A stretch of DNA of 64,000 nt from Domibacillus indicus (GCF_023715895.1 NZ_JAMBOO010000012.1:1-64000), one strand, 5' to 3'. Numbered from the stretch's first letter, positions 1 through 8,735 are shown. The notes: generated by a model from the sequence alone, not told the origin. A program made the numbers and translations.

Positions 1-53
1 TTGAAATCATTGGAAGCACCACCTGTATGTATTGAATTTATTATAAATGAAAA

Positions 54-94
54 AAACCAGGTATTCGACGATTCAATCGTCGAATACCTGGTTT
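54..94 (-). terminator. Perfect 20-bp palindrome, probable minus-strand terminator
   Basis: Two perfectly complementary 20-nt arms (54-73 and 75-94) are separated by one base. On the minus strand the hairpin is followed by a run of seven T, so it reads as an intrinsic terminator for the minus-strand remnant at 103-200. The length and perfection of the stem are unusual for a terminator and are also typical of insertion-element ends. Confidence 0.5.
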
Positions 95-102
95 GGTTAA
101 AA

Positions 103-200
103 CTATCTAGACTTTTTCAGTGCCCTCTGAGCAAAACAAGCGGGGTGTTTAACATGATTGTTATTTCCTACTGGATAAAAAACGGATTTCAACAGATATA
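103..200 (-). pseudogene. Possible 3' remnant of a transposase
   Basis: A minus-strand reading frame ends ...VKHPACFAQRALKKSR-stop just before the hairpin at 54-94 and is closed upstream by a stop after about 36 codons, with no start or ribosome binding site. The Arg/Lys-rich ending looks like the C-terminus of an insertion-sequence transposase, but I could not name a family from so short a piece. The plus-strand frame over the same bases (1-201) has no ribosome binding site and is taken as a shadow. Confidence 0.25.
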
Positions 201-282
201 GAAAGAAATCAAAAATTCATCAGATTGTCACCCATTCAGTCCTGATTCGTATGCCATTAAAAGTGAATCATGTTATACTAAT

Positions 283-311
283 TTGTACCAATACAAAGTA
301 TGATCTATTAT
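283..311 (+). promoter_or_regulatory. Sigma-A type promoter of the HPr-like gene
   Basis: TTGTAC (283-288) and TATTAT (306-311) are separated by exactly 17 bases and lie about 90 bases upstream of the HPr-like gene. Confidence 0.5.
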
Positions 312-400
312 TCAAATTTCAGCCATTGGATGATATTGTACATAAAGCAGCCGCGGGGTATGCTTGAAAAAAGACTACACTTTCAAAAGGATGATCTTAC

Positions 401-649
401 ATGTTACTAGACAAATCAAGAGCACAGGTTGTTGTAGAAATTAACCAGACAGCCAGCAAATTCAAATCAAGTATTGTGATTATGACAGATAACCAAACAA
501 TCGATGCTAAAAGTATTCTCGGACTGACATACAGTATTTTAAATTCAAAATCATTTAAACTAGAAATTCACGGACCCGATGAGGAAGAAGCAAAAGTAGC
601 GATGTCGAGTGTATTTTGGAAACACAGCCTGCCGGTTGAAGTAGTATAA
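401..649 (+). CDS. HPr-like protein without the phosphorylatable histidine
   Basis: This 82-aa protein has the length and core pattern of the HPr phosphocarrier family. QTASKF and, further on, AKSILGL match the HPr segments around helix 1 and the regulatory serine (Ser46 of HPr). The loop that holds the catalytic His15 (H-A-R-P in HPr) instead reads S-R-A-Q-V, so neither His15 nor Arg17 is present. By family knowledge it cannot carry phosphate from Enzyme I to sugar permeases, but it could still be phosphorylated on the conserved serine, as Crh is. It is a single-gene unit: promoter at 283-311, ribosome binding site AAAGGATG before the ATG, terminator at 663-702. A CcpA co-effector or other regulatory role is inference. 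Confidence 0.7.
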   Translation: MLLDKSRAQVVVEINQTASKFKSSIVIMTDNQTIDAKSILGLTYSILNSKSFKLEIHGPDEEEAKVAMSSVFWKHSLPVEVV

Positions 650-662
650 ATAAAATATTTGT

Positions 663-702
663 AAAAAGTGCAAACCATCAAAGGGTTTGCACTTTTCTTT
701 TT
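663..702 (+). terminator. Intrinsic terminator after the HPr-like gene
   Basis: AAAAAGTGCAAACC pairs with GGTTTGCACTTTT across a short loop, and a T-rich run follows. Confidence 0.8.
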
Positions 703-753
703 GCCCGTAGTTTAAAAGACAGGGTTAAAGCAATAAAAAAACAAATTTCAATT

Positions 754-768
754 TGTGCAAAATTCAAA
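754..768 (+). repeat. Intergenic 15-mer TGTGCAAAATTCAAA, copy 1
   Basis: The exact 15-mer recurs at 4208-4222 and 12412-12426, always on the plus strand and always in AT-rich intergenic DNA. This copy is about 140 bases upstream of dacA. Confidence 0.5.
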
Positions 769-904
769 AACAAATTCTTTTTAAGTTTCTAAAAAAATGA
801 ATAGGTTCTTTCTTTTCTATTTTTACTTCCTATTTTAAAATAGAAAACGGTGTGAAAAATCGTTCGCTGTTTATGTGTTGATAATAAGAAAGAAGGTCTA
901 TTTT

Positions 905-2293
905 TTGAAAAAATGTCGTTGCTTCTCTATGAAATTCATAAAAAATGAAAAAACTGTCTTTAAAAAAATAACTGCCAGTACTTTCATTACAAGTATGCTG
1001 ATTCTGCCAGTAACTCCGTTTTCCTCTCCTGCCGAAATTTCCGCTGTGGCAGCTGAAGGAACCAACGATACGGCTTCTGCAAAAGCAGACAGCGTTCCAT
1101 CTGCTGATTCGCTAAACCTGCATCTTAAATCAGCTGTACTTATGGAGCCGACAACGGGAAAAGTCCTTTTATCGGTAAACGCTGATACAGCTTATGCGCC
1201 GGCCAGCATGACGAAAATGATGACTGAGTATATTGTGATGGACAAAGTAAAAAAAGGCGAAATAAGCTGGAATGATACCGTAACGGTGAAAGCAAATGCG
1301 GATCAAACAATTGGTGCCAGTGTACACCTGGCCGAAGGTGAACAGCACACCGTAAAAGAGCTGTACACAGCGATGGCCCTGCATTCTGCGAATGATGCAG
1401 CGGTTGCCCTTGCTGAATTTGCAGCCGGCTCGGAAGCCGAGTTCGTCAAGCTGATGAACGAAGAAGCGCAACGGATGGGAATGACGAAAACCCAATATAT
1501 CAATGCGACAGGGCTGGACCGGTCCGATATGCCGGCTGCATTCCGTCCGGCTGAAGAAAAAGAAACAAAAATGTCAGCAATGGATGTAGCAAAGCTTGTC
1601 CAGCATATTATCCAGGATCAGCCGGAATTCAGCGACTTTACGTCTCTTCAAACCTATCAATTCCGCGAGACTGATGCGGAGCCTCTCGTGAATTCAGACT
1701 GGATGCTTGAAGCCAACAAAAATGATCCAGAGCTGAAGAAATATGCTTATGAAGGGCTTGATGGATTAAAAACAGGTTATACCACCAATGCCGGCTATTG
1801 TTTTGCAGGAACAGCTGAACGCGATGGCATGCGCCTGATCAGTGTGGTAATGGGCGCAGAAACAATGGGCAGCCGCTTTACCGAAACGAAAAAAGTGCTC
1901 GATTATGGATTTGATCATTTTGAAGTCAAACAAGTCGTAGCCGCTAAAAGTTCCGCACAGGAAGAAAAAGCCCCTGTACTGGATGGAAAAGAAACAGAGG
2001 TTTCGGTTGTGCCTGACCAAACGATACATTTTGTGGTTCCAAAAGGTGTAAAGTCGCCCAAATTGGTTGCGGAAACAGACTTTTCAAATGAAGGTTTAAC
2101 TGCTCCCGTTAAAGAAGGGATCAAAGCAGGAACGGTTACCTACACGTACCGCATTAACGGGGTAGAAGGTGCCCAGACTCAAACGGTTAATCTTGTTACG
2201 GCAGAAGAAATAGAAAAAGCAGGTTGGTTCCGGTTAATGTTCCGTTCAATCGGTCATTTTTCGGCAGGCATTTTTTCTGATGTAAATGAATAA
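905..2293 (+). CDS. dacA: D-alanyl-D-alanine carboxypeptidase (PBP5-type)
   Basis: This is a low-molecular-mass penicillin-binding protein that removes the terminal D-Ala from peptidoglycan pentapeptides outside the membrane. All three active-site motifs are present: S-M-T-K with Ser101, S-A-N with Ser161, and K-T-G with Lys289 (numbered from the TTG at 905). A signal peptide lies near the start. The C-terminal beta domain ends in a short amphipathic stretch, KAGWFRLMFRSIGHFSAG, like the PBP5 membrane anchor but somewhat shorter than in B. subtilis DacA. The TTG at 905 is preferred because AGAAGG lies at a proper distance; an ATG at 929 has no clear ribosome binding site, and an ATG at 875 lies before that site. 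The gene stands alone. Confidence 0.93.
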   Translation: MKKCRCFSMKFIKNEKTVFKKITASTFITSMLILPVTPFSSPAEISAVAAEGTNDTASAKADSVPSADSLNLHLKSAVLMEPTTGKVLLSVNADTAYAPASMTKMMTEYIVMDKVKKGEISWNDTVTVKANADQTIGASVHLAEGEQHTVKELYTAMALHSANDAAVALAEFAAGSEAEFVKLMNEEAQRMGMTKTQYINATGLDRSDMPAAFRPAEEKETKMSAMDVAKLVQHIIQDQPEFSDFTSLQTYQFRETDAEPLVNSDWMLEANKNDPELKKYAYEGLDGLKTGYTTNAGYCFAGTAERDGMRLISVVMGAETMGSRFTETKKVLDYGFDHFEVKQVVAAKSSAQEEKAPVLDGKETEVSVVPDQTIHFVVPKGVKSPKLVAETDFSNEGLTAPVKEGIKAGTVTYTYRINGVEGAQTQTVNLVTAEEIEKAGWFRLMFRSIGHFSAGIFSDVNE

Positions 2294-2416
2294 TTTGTAT
2301 CGATGCTTCTTTCATTTTCTATGAGAAAACCAGTTTTAAAAATGTTGTTTTCAGATCGAACCAGAGATGATATAGTAATTAAAATACAGAGATTATTATA
2401 TTGGGGGTAGCAAAAG

Positions 2417-2653
2417 GTGTTAGCGAGTTGTAATTATTGTCATCATGGCGTTTTGTTGCCGTCTCTGGACATTGCCTGCCTTTACTATAAAGGACGAACA
2501 TTGTTTATTCACAACGTGCCATATGGTCACTGTACCCATTGCGGAAACAGAGATTATGATTCTTTGCAAGCGAGCAGAGTACAGGCCTTGGAAGCATTTG
2601 AACAATACGGAATCACATCCATTGATTTCGTTCAAAGTCCTGAAAGAATATAA
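2417..2653 (+). CDS. Small YgiT-type zinc-finger protein
   Basis: This 78-aa protein carries two CxxC pairs (CNYC near residue 5 and CTHC near residue 39) flanking a segment resembling the YgiT/MqsA-type zinc finger (YKG...NVP...C.HCG). The GTG start follows a GGGGGT ribosome binding site. No mRNA-interferase partner is adjacent, so it is not a clear antitoxin. The zinc-finger call rests on the spacing of the four cysteines. The role is unknown. Confidence 0.6.
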   Translation: MLASCNYCHHGVLLPSLDIACLYYKGRTLFIHNVPYGHCTHCGNRDYDSLQASRVQALEAFEQYGITSIDFVQSPERI

Positions 2654-2658
2654 ATTAA

Positions 2659-2699
2659 CAAAAAGAACCAACAAATTGATTTTGTTGGTTCTTTTTTTG
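2659..2699 (+). terminator. Terminator after the zinc-finger gene
   Basis: AAAAAGAACCAACAAA pairs with TTTGTTGGTTCTTTTT, followed by further T. Confidence 0.8.
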
Positions 2700-2713
2700 T
2701 ATAAAAAGCAATT

Positions 2714-2757
2714 ATATATAACATAATGCAAATAATCATTTACATTATGTTATATAT
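2714..2757. promoter_or_regulatory. Inverted-repeat operator before the XRE regulator
   Basis: Two perfect 15-bp inverted arms (2714-2728 and 2743-2757) are separated by 14 bases. The right arm lies inside the promoter at 2739-2767, which is where a repressor would block RNA polymerase. The adjacent XRE protein is the obvious candidate to bind it (inference). Confidence 0.6.
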
Positions 2758-2767
2758 CATTTACAAT
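2739..2767 (+). promoter_or_regulatory. Promoter of the XRE regulator/membrane protein operon
   Basis: TTTACA (2739-2744), 17 bases, then TACAAT (2762-2767), close to sigma-A consensus, about 30 bases before the regulator gene. Confidence 0.6.
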
Positions 2768-2798
2768 AAAACAAAATAGTGATGGAAGGAATATGAGG

Positions 2799-2999
2799 AT
2801 GTTAGAAAACCGAGTACGTGAACTTCGTGCACGTTTTAAATGGACACAGCAAGACTTGGCCGATGCAATCGGAGCTACCCGCCAGACCATTGGGCTGATC
2901 GAAAAAGGAGATTATGCACCTTCAGTGATTTTAGCTTTGAAAATCTCTAAAGCATTTAATGTACCGGTTGAAGAAATCTTTTATTTAAAGGAGATGTAA
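2799..2999 (+). CDS. XRE-family helix-turn-helix regulator
   Basis: A 66-aa single-domain Cro/C1-type DNA-binding protein. The helix-turn-helix is visible as TQQDLADAIGATRQTIGLIEKG. This compact type usually represses its own operon. The ATG at 2799 is chosen over the one at 2793 because the GGAAGGA ribosome binding site is only two bases from 2793. It is followed after four bases by a four-helix membrane protein gene, a common arrangement for this regulator type, and is preceded by a promoter and large inverted repeat. Confidence 0.85.
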   Translation: MLENRVRELRARFKWTQQDLADAIGATRQTIGLIEKGDYAPSVILALKISKAFNVPVEEIFYLKEM

Positions 3000-3003
3000 C
3001 TTC

Positions 3004-3444
3004 GTGCTTCCAAACATTCTGCGTTCGCCGTTTGTCCCTATGGCCTTGTTAGTTTTAATTATGACATTTCTGATTTTGTCGTTGTCAGGTCCTGATTCTG
3101 TACAGCAGGAATTAGCGAGATACAGCTTTTTGGGATTTACCTGTTTTTTATTTCTCTGGATTTTTTTGATCCGGTTGAATAACCGCAAAAACCCTCAAAA
3201 TCGGATTCATTCCTGGGGAGTAATCCCGCCGGAATTTCGAGAAATGGATGAAGGACAGCAATGGGTAACGTTCAAGGCCTGCCGTAATGTGTATATCTAT
3301 TACACTTACGCATTGCCGGCAGCAGCTTTATTTTGTTTTGTGTTTTTTAAGTGGCCCATTGCTCCTTTACTGGCTATAGGTGTTCTTGGATTAGGACAGT
3401 ATTTGGTGTACTGGTTAACGATTCGGAAGCTAAATCATTTTTAA
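3004..3444 (+). CDS. Small integral membrane protein in the XRE operon
   Basis: A 146-aa protein with about four hydrophobic segments: two near residues 12-30 and 43-60, two near 97-140. A conserved-looking soluble part lies between them. The GTG start has a good GGAG site inside the end of the upstream regulator gene, so the two are translated together. I recognise no catalytic motif. Small XRE regulators are often paired with such membrane proteins; function is unknown. Confidence 0.75.
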   Translation: MLPNILRSPFVPMALLVLIMTFLILSLSGPDSVQQELARYSFLGFTCFLFLWIFLIRLNNRKNPQNRIHSWGVIPPEFREMDEGQQWVTFKACRNVYIYYTYALPAAALFCFVFFKWPIAPLLAIGVLGLGQYLVYWLTIRKLNHF

Positions 3445-3464
3445 CTGAATTGCTAAGGAGCTGA

Positions 3465-3947
3465 ATGGCGATGTTAGAGTGGGCTCAAGAAGCAAATGCT
3501 ATATGGCAGTATGTTGTTTTGTTTTTGCTGGGGGCAGCGCCATGGATGGATGTATCCATCATTGTGCCACTCGGTGTTTTATGGGGGCTATCACCTGTGG
3601 GAGTTGGTTTAACGGCTTTTATGGGGAATTTCCTATTAATTGTCCTGCTTGGCCTATTTTTTAAGCAAATTGAAGAGTGGAGAACAGCAAGAAAGCAAAA
3701 GAAAGGGATAATGAGCCCTACCAAAAGAGAAACCCGGTCAAGGGAAATATGGGATAAGTATGGAATCCCAGGCTTAGCTCTGCTGGCACCTATCCTTGTT
3801 GGAACCGATATTGCTGCAATCCTGGCCCTGACATTTGGGTCTTCGAAAATCGTCGTCGTGGGCTGGATGACTGTCAGTTTAGCATTATGGACTATTGTAT
3901 TTGTAGTTGCCTCTATGTATGGTTTTAGTTTTTTGAATGTTATGTAA
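3465..3947 (+). CDS. Small multidrug export family protein (COG2426)
   Basis: A 160-aa membrane protein with the features of the small multidrug export family: the motif GAAPWMDVSIIVPLG after the first helix, a charged cytoplasmic loop near residues 70-95, then GIPGLALLAPILVGTDIAAI before two more helices. The substrate is not known. AAGGAG precedes the ATG. It lies 20 bases after the preceding membrane protein gene and probably belongs to the same XRE-controlled unit. Confidence 0.8.
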   Translation: MAMLEWAQEANAIWQYVVLFLLGAAPWMDVSIIVPLGVLWGLSPVGVGLTAFMGNFLLIVLLGLFFKQIEEWRTARKQKKGIMSPTKRETRSREIWDKYGIPGLALLAPILVGTDIAAILALTFGSSKIVVVGWMTVSLALWTIVFVVASMYGFSFLNVM

Positions 3948-4106
3948 AAACAAAATGGGCATCGGTTAATGTGATCATGAACCATTCTGGGCAAGTTATT
4001 CATTGATATTTAAAGTAAGTAAATTAGAAACATGAACATTCACTCACGGTTATGGAACAGGCATTGAGGGGAAACAATATCCAAAATTAATCTAAGTATG
4101 ATTGGT

Positions 4107-4136
4107 AAGCCAATTTTCGTAAAAATTGGCTTTTTA
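4107..4136 (+). terminator. Terminator after the XRE/export cluster
   Basis: AAGCCAATTTTT-like arms pair across a short CG loop, followed by TTTTTA. The rest of the 3948-4453 gap is AT-rich and holds one copy of the 15-mer repeat; I see no gene in it. Confidence 0.7.
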
Positions 4137-4207
4137 TTGTATTGTTCGCTTGATATGATTTTCGTTTTCAAAATAATATTCCTATTGTTTTTTTTAATAA
4201 TACATTT

Positions 4208-4222
4208 TGTGCAAAATTCAAA
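4208..4222 (+). repeat. Intergenic 15-mer TGTGCAAAATTCAAA, copy 2
   Basis: Exact match to 754-768 and 12412-12426, about 240 bases upstream of selO. Confidence 0.5.
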
Positions 4223-4453
4223 TAGTATCCAAAAAACAATTAAACAGCAAAAGAATTATAAAATCAGCTTTTATTCCAAATCGCCATTCATCATACCATT
4301 TAAAAGCTTGATCAACGGCTGGAAAGGGTATAAGAAAATGATTAGAGCAAACATTAATCATGCTTGTAACATGATAAAATAAAATGCATTGTTTAAATGA
4401 AGCAAAAAAGGAAACCCACATAATAAAAGACACAAAAAAGAAAAGGGGATACG

Positions 4454-5926
4454 ATGATAAAGGAAAACAAATCAACCCAAACAGGCTGGAACTTTGATAA
4501 CAGTTATACCCGTCTGCCAAAAGCATTTTTCTCTGCTATTGACCCAAATCCTGTACGCTCGCCGAAACTTGTTGTTCTGAATGATTCACTGGCTGCCTCT
4601 CTTGGACTGGATGCACAGGAGCTTAGGAAAGCAGAAGAGGTCGAAGTGTTAGCCGGTAACCGGGTTCCTGAGGGCGGCGCAAAAATTGCGCAGGCCTATG
4701 CAGGCCATCAATTTGGGCATTTTACGATGCTGGGGGATGGCCGGGCCCTGCTCGTCGGCGAACAGATCACGCCTACTGGTGACCGTTTTGACATTCAGCT
4801 TAAAGGCTCAGGCCGAACACCTTATTCACGCGGAGGCGACGGTCGGGCAGCACTGGGTCCGATGCTGCGTGAATACATTATCAGCGAAGCGATGTATGCG
4901 CTCGGAATTCCGACTACCCGCAGCCTGTCTGTTGTAACAACAGGTGAAACCGTTAACCGCGAAACCGGACTAACAGGCGCGATTATGACCCGTGTAGCGG
5001 CGAGCCACCTGCGTGTCGGCACGTTTGAATTTGCGGCTCAATGGGGTTCTGAAGAAGACTTGCGCAGTCTGGCTGATTACACCATTGCACGTCATTATCC
5101 TCATATCGAGGCAAATGAAGACCGATATCTTTCACTGCTTCGTGAATTAATTAAGCGTCAGGCTGCTTTAATAGCCAAATGGCAGCTGGTCGGCTTTATT
5201 CATGGAGTTATGAATACAGACAATATGACCATCAGTGGAGAAACCATTGATTACGGTCCTTGCGCTTTTATGGACGTATATGATCCAGAGACCGTTTTCA
5301 GCTCTATTGATATTCATGGCCGTTATGCGTATAAAAATCAGCCGCCGATCGGCGGCTGGAACCTGGCACGATTCGCTGAAACGCTGCTGCCGCTTCTGCA
5401 TCAAGACCAGGATGAAGCCGTCAACCTTGCTCAAAAAGAATTAACGGATTATCTTGAGATTTACCGCTCGAACTGGCTGGCAGGAATGAGAGCCAAACTA
5501 GGCATCCTAAATGAAGAAGCTGGGGATGAAGCACTTATTGAAGAACTTCTCAGCCTGATGCATAAACATCGTGCAGACTATACGAATACGTTCCGTGCAT
5601 TAACATCTGATGAGCGGGAAGATACGACTTTGTTTAAAGCACCGGAATTTACCGAATGGCAAAAACGCTGGCACGAGAGACTGGACAGACAGCCGGAATC
5701 AAAAGAGGCTTCGCAGCAAGTAATGCGTAACAACAATCCGGCTGTGATCCCGCGGAATCACCGGGTAGAAGCCGCCTTAGAAGCGGCGGGGCAGGGCGAT
5801 TACAGCGAGATGGAAAAGCTGGTGAAGGCTCTTTCTCAGCCATATGCTCATTCCCAGGAACAGGCGGAATATGCGTGCCTTCCGGAGCCGACTTTACGCC
5901 CATACCGCACTTTCTGTGGGACATGA
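4454..5926 (+). CDS. selO: Protein adenylyltransferase SelO (YdiU/UPF0061)
   Basis: SelO is a pseudokinase-fold enzyme that transfers AMP from ATP to Ser/Thr/Tyr of target proteins, linked to redox stress. The 490-aa length is normal. Family signatures are present in order: [12 protein letters not shown] near residue 80, [20 protein letters not shown] near 118-137, a nucleotide-binding region with GVMNTDNM near 253, and the ending FCGT. Many bacterial SelO proteins end in a redox-active cysteine, which fits this C-terminus. A strong AAAAGGGGA site precedes the ATG. It is monocistronic, with a terminator immediately after. Confidence 0.92.
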   Translation: MIKENKSTQTGWNFDNSYTRLPKAFFSAIDPNPVRSPKLVVLNDSLAASLGLDAQELRKAEEVEVLAGNRVPEGGAKIAQAYAGHQFGHFTMLGDGRALLVGEQITPTGDRFDIQLKGSGRTPYSRGGDGRAALGPMLREYIISEAMYALGIPTTRSLSVVTTGETVNRETGLTGAIMTRVAASHLRVGTFEFAAQWGSEEDLRSLADYTIARHYPHIEANEDRYLSLLRELIKRQAALIAKWQLVGFIHGVMNTDNMTISGETIDYGPCAFMDVYDPETVFSSIDIHGRYAYKNQPPIGGWNLARFAETLLPLLHQDQDEAVNLAQKELTDYLEIYRSNWLAGMRAKLGILNEEAGDEALIEELLSLMHKHRADYTNTFRALTSDEREDTTLFKAPEFTEWQKRWHERLDRQPESKEASQQVMRNNNPAVIPRNHRVEAALEAAGQGDYSEMEKLVKALSQPYAHSQEQAEYACLPEPTLRPYRTFCGT

Positions 5927-5964
5927 TAAGAAAAGCTTTTGTATGTTCAACTTAAGATCGGTTC

Positions 5965-6001
5965 AAAATAAGGATGCCTTTTCTAAAGGCATCCTTATTT
6001 T
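5965..6001 (+). terminator. Terminator after selO
   Basis: AAAATAAGGATGCCTT pairs with AAGGCATCCTTATTTT across a four-base loop. Confidence 0.85.
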
Positions 6002-6023
6002 AAGTTTAAGGAGAATATGGCTG

Positions 6024-6437
6024 ATGGAAGAAAAAAAATTTATATACGTGTATTATGACGAAGACGATTTGTTGTGGAAAATTAATGCTTTAAAAGAAGA
6101 AGGCTATAAGGAAGAGGATATGTACATTATCGTAAAGGATAAAGAAGAAATCCTGATGACAAAAGGGCAGATGGGTATCAATGTGGAATCAGCCGGTCTT
6201 CAATCCTGGCGGGACCGCTTTGCCGCATTCCTATTAGGGGAAAAGCCTGTCCGTGATGCTTTGCTTCGTATAGGTCTGTCTACCGGAATGTGTGAGGAAG
6301 AAGCAGAAAAACATTATACAGATGTTATCACCGGCGGCATGCTGCTTTATGTGGATACAAATTCGCAAAACAGCAGCGAAAATTTTCATCCAGCAAGCCA
6401 AGATACAAGCCAGGTTATGGAAGATTACTCAATCTGA
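6024..6437 (+). CDS. YflT-type general stress protein
   Basis: A 137-aa soluble acidic protein with the N-terminal pattern of the heat-induced stress protein YflT domain (general stress protein 17M): IYVYYDEDDLLWKINALKEEGY, then YIIVKD. The C-terminal 20 residues are polar and likely disordered. AAGGAG at 6008-6013 selects the ATG at 6024; longer versions of this frame run back through the selO terminator and into selO. In Bacillus this family is often under sigma-B; no clear sigma-B promoter was seen. Confidence 0.8.
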   Translation: MEEKKFIYVYYDEDDLLWKINALKEEGYKEEDMYIIVKDKEEILMTKGQMGINVESAGLQSWRDRFAAFLLGEKPVRDALLRIGLSTGMCEEEAEKHYTDVITGGMLLYVDTNSQNSSENFHPASQDTSQVMEDYSI

Positions 6438-6451
6438 AAAAACGGATTGCA

Positions 6452-6486
6452 GAAAAAGCCTGGATAAGTTCTATACTTATTCAGGC
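6452..6486 (-). terminator. Minus-strand terminator of the M50-like gene
   Basis: GCCTGGATAAGT and its near-complement (11 of 12 pairs) form a hairpin, with a five-T run following it on the minus strand. Confidence 0.6.
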
Positions 6487-6580
6487 AAATATCATCAGTA
6501 ACCAGTTTTGTTTAAAGGTATTCATTTATCTTTATTCTGCCATCCCTAAATCTGTCCTTTATCTGTACTGTTCCCTTTTT

Positions 6581-7159
6581 TCAATGATCCTGCTTCTGTT
6601 TTTTAACTTCTTTGATTTTTTTCATTTTCTGTTGGTATTGCTTTTCTACATCCTTTGTAGCAGGGATAAGCGGTTCCTGGTTATAATCCATTCTCCTGCC
6701 GTATCGAACCATTTCGTAAATAATATAACCGTTATTTGGCTTCCCATTGACCGTCTTCATCGGCACAATATCAAACAATACGTAATAAAAAGCATAAAAA
6801 ATAAACCGGTCCCAAAATGTGGCATGCGTTTGCCAATAGCCGTTTGCTAAAAGCGAATTAATGGTTAAGGCAACAACAATGTTTATTAAAATGGGGCCTG
6901 CGTATACACAAACATAAACCCATCTATTTTCTTTGGTTAAGGAGTCATAAGAAAACCAGCTGTACAGGTGATAATATTTTCTAACGTCAAATATCCCAAT
7001 CTTAAACAGCCTAGGACCTGAACCAATTGTAATTCTTGGATTTTCGACCCCAAAAAGGACACTGACAATTAAGTAGCCCGTTTCTCGTAACAGTATGACC
7101 ATTGGCAAAATAATAAAAGCTGAAATGATTAATGATAGTAAGTCGGATAACCCGAACAT
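6581..7159 (-). CDS. Membrane protein, degenerate site-2-protease (M50) homologue
   Basis: A 192-aa protein with about four membrane segments and a basic tail (KKIKEVKKQKQD). The layout matches the M50 intramembrane metalloprotease fold: the segment LLRETGYLIVSVLFGVENP occupies the place of the HExxH motif and its following FGV element, then IGSGPRLF corresponds to the family's GFGP-LF turn. Later FDIVPMKTVNGKPNNGY replaces the second metal motif N-x-x-P...D-G. Both zinc-ligand histidines (R-E-T-G-Y) and the Asp of DG (now N-G) are changed, so it should be catalytically dead. The ATG at 7159 is better spaced from AAGGTG than the TTG at 7162. Confidence 0.6.
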   Translation of the reverse strand: MFGLSDLLSLIISAFIILPMVILLRETGYLIVSVLFGVENPRITIGSGPRLFKIGIFDVRKYYHLYSWFSYDSLTKENRWVYVCVYAGPILINIVVALTINSLLANGYWQTHATFWDRFIFYAFYYVLFDIVPMKTVNGKPNNGYIIYEMVRYGRRMDYNQEPLIPATKDVEKQYQQKMKKIKEVKKQKQDH

Positions 7160-7528
7160 CAAATATTCACCTTAGTTTCTTGCTGTAGTTTATGTCTTTA
7201 TTTAACAGCTACCCCTCTTTAAAGTATACAAACCGCTTTTTTCTTCCCGAATGTTTTCATCTGCAAAATCTATCCCTTTTAATTCTTATGCCAATTTCTT
7301 CTTTTTGACTTGCTGGCTAACCTAATGAGCAGCGAATCATACAACAGTTCAGGTTGAAAAAAAGCGACCGGCTGCTCCAAGGGATCAATCAGGTTTTGTT
7401 TAATTTATAGTGAAATGTGAAAAAGGAGACATAGGTGTTTTAAAAGATGTTATCCAAAACAAAAAGTGAAAGTTTAAGAATGAATTGAACATAATAGGGT
7501 TGTGCAAATATAGGAAGGAGTTTTGACA

Positions 7529-8668
7529 GTGCCTGATACAAACATTTTATTTCAAAAAGTAAAACTGGGAAGTACAGAATTGGAAAACCGGGTAAGTGTG
7601 GCACCCATGACACGTACAAGTGCAACACCTGAAGGGCTTGCGACTGGCCAAATGGATTCTTACTATACATCATTTGCCCGTGGCGGTTTTGGCCTCATTA
7701 TTACAGAGGGGATTTACCCGGATCAAAAATACAGCCAGGGCTATTTCAATCAGCCTGGCATCACAGATGAAGAGCAAACAGCGGCCTGGAAGAAAGTAGT
7801 CGACTCTGTTCACCAGGCCGGTGCCAAAATCTTTGCGCAGCTGATGCATGCAGGTGCGCTTTCGCAAGGAAATCGTTTTATGGAAGACTCAATCGGTCCT
7901 TCTTCAGTCCAGCCCAAAGGGGAGCAAATGGAGTTCTATGGAGGAAGCGGCTCATTTCCGAAACCAAAAGAAGCCTCAAAAGAAGATATTCAGGACGTCA
8001 TTAAAGGATTCACAGAAGCGGCAGTAAGAGCAAAAACAGCTGGATTTGATGGAGTCGAAATTCACGGAGCCAACGGCTATATCCTGGATCAATTTTTAAC
8101 GGACTACACGAACCAGCGTACAGATGAGTACGGCGGCTCGATTGAAAACCGGGTGCGTCTGCTTGTTGAGGTATCCAATGCTGTCCGGGAAGCGGTTGGA
8201 GAAGATTTTACGGTAGGCATCCGGATCTCGCAAGGAAAAGTGAATGATTATGAACATAAATGGGCGGAAAAAGAAAAAGAAGCCGAAATCATTTTCGACC
8301 AATTGGGGAATGCACCATTAGACTTCATTCATGTGACAGAATATGAAGCGTGGCAGCCGGCATTTCCGGAAGGAGAAGGAACCGCGGCTGTGGATTCTGC
8401 TTTTGGTGACGGCGGTCCTTCTTTAGCTGCCCTGGCTAAAAAATATGGAAAACAGCCTGTTATTGCAAATGGGCATTTAGAAAAGCCAGAACTTGCTGTC
8501 AGTATTGTTGAAAAAGGAGAAGCGGATGTAGTTTCGCTTGGTAAAGGAGCTCTTGCGAATCATGACTGGGTCAAAAAAGTCAAAGAAGGGGAGCCATTAG
8601 CGGAATTTCAGCCAGAGAAAGTGTTAAGCCCAGATGCGAAAATTAAGGATTTTGAAGCGCAAGGATAA
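7529..8668 (+). CDS. NADH:flavin oxidoreductase, Old Yellow Enzyme family (YqiG-like)
   Basis: An FMN-dependent TIM-barrel enzyme that reduces activated C=C bonds or similar electrophiles using NAD(P)H. Family landmarks: NRVSVAPMTRTSA near the N-terminus, AQLMHAG in strand 3, GVEIHGANGYILDQFL with the substrate-binding His/Asn pair, and TDEYGGSIENRVR. The phosphate-binding end IANGHL...VSLGKGAL is intact. Length (379 aa) is typical of YqiG-type proteins. GTG 7529 is preferred over TTG 7523 because GGAAGGAG lies 8 bases before it. The 7163-7522 gap upstream holds only AT-rich promoter sequence. Confidence 0.9.
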   Translation: MPDTNILFQKVKLGSTELENRVSVAPMTRTSATPEGLATGQMDSYYTSFARGGFGLIITEGIYPDQKYSQGYFNQPGITDEEQTAAWKKVVDSVHQAGAKIFAQLMHAGALSQGNRFMEDSIGPSSVQPKGEQMEFYGGSGSFPKPKEASKEDIQDVIKGFTEAAVRAKTAGFDGVEIHGANGYILDQFLTDYTNQRTDEYGGSIENRVRLLVEVSNAVREAVGEDFTVGIRISQGKVNDYEHKWAEKEKEAEIIFDQLGNAPLDFIHVTEYEAWQPAFPEGEGTAAVDSAFGDGGPSLAALAKKYGKQPVIANGHLEKPELAVSIVEKGEADVVSLGKGALANHDWVKKVKEGEPLAEFQPEKVLSPDAKIKDFEAQG

Positions 8669-8695
8669 ATAGCGTTTTGTACGCCTAAGAAAGAA

Positions 8696-8735
8696 GCCTT
8701 ACGGAATCTAATTGTTCCGTAAGGCGACTCTTATT
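8696..8735 (+). terminator. Terminator after the Old Yellow Enzyme gene
   Basis: GCCTTACGGAA pairs with TTCCGTAAGGC; only a moderate T-rich stretch follows. Confidence 0.65.

Noticed and set aside
1-201. Plus-strand 66-aa frame at the window start
   Set aside because: It runs through the perfect hairpin at 54-94 and has no ribosome binding site; the minus-strand reading is more protein-like.
4098-4382. 94-aa hydrophobic frame before selO
   Set aside because: It begins inside a terminator hairpin, has no ribosome binding site and is AT-driven low complexity.
5844-6023. Long N-terminal extension of the YflT-type protein
   Set aside because: It would overlap the end of selO and its terminator; AAGGAG at 6008 supports 6024.
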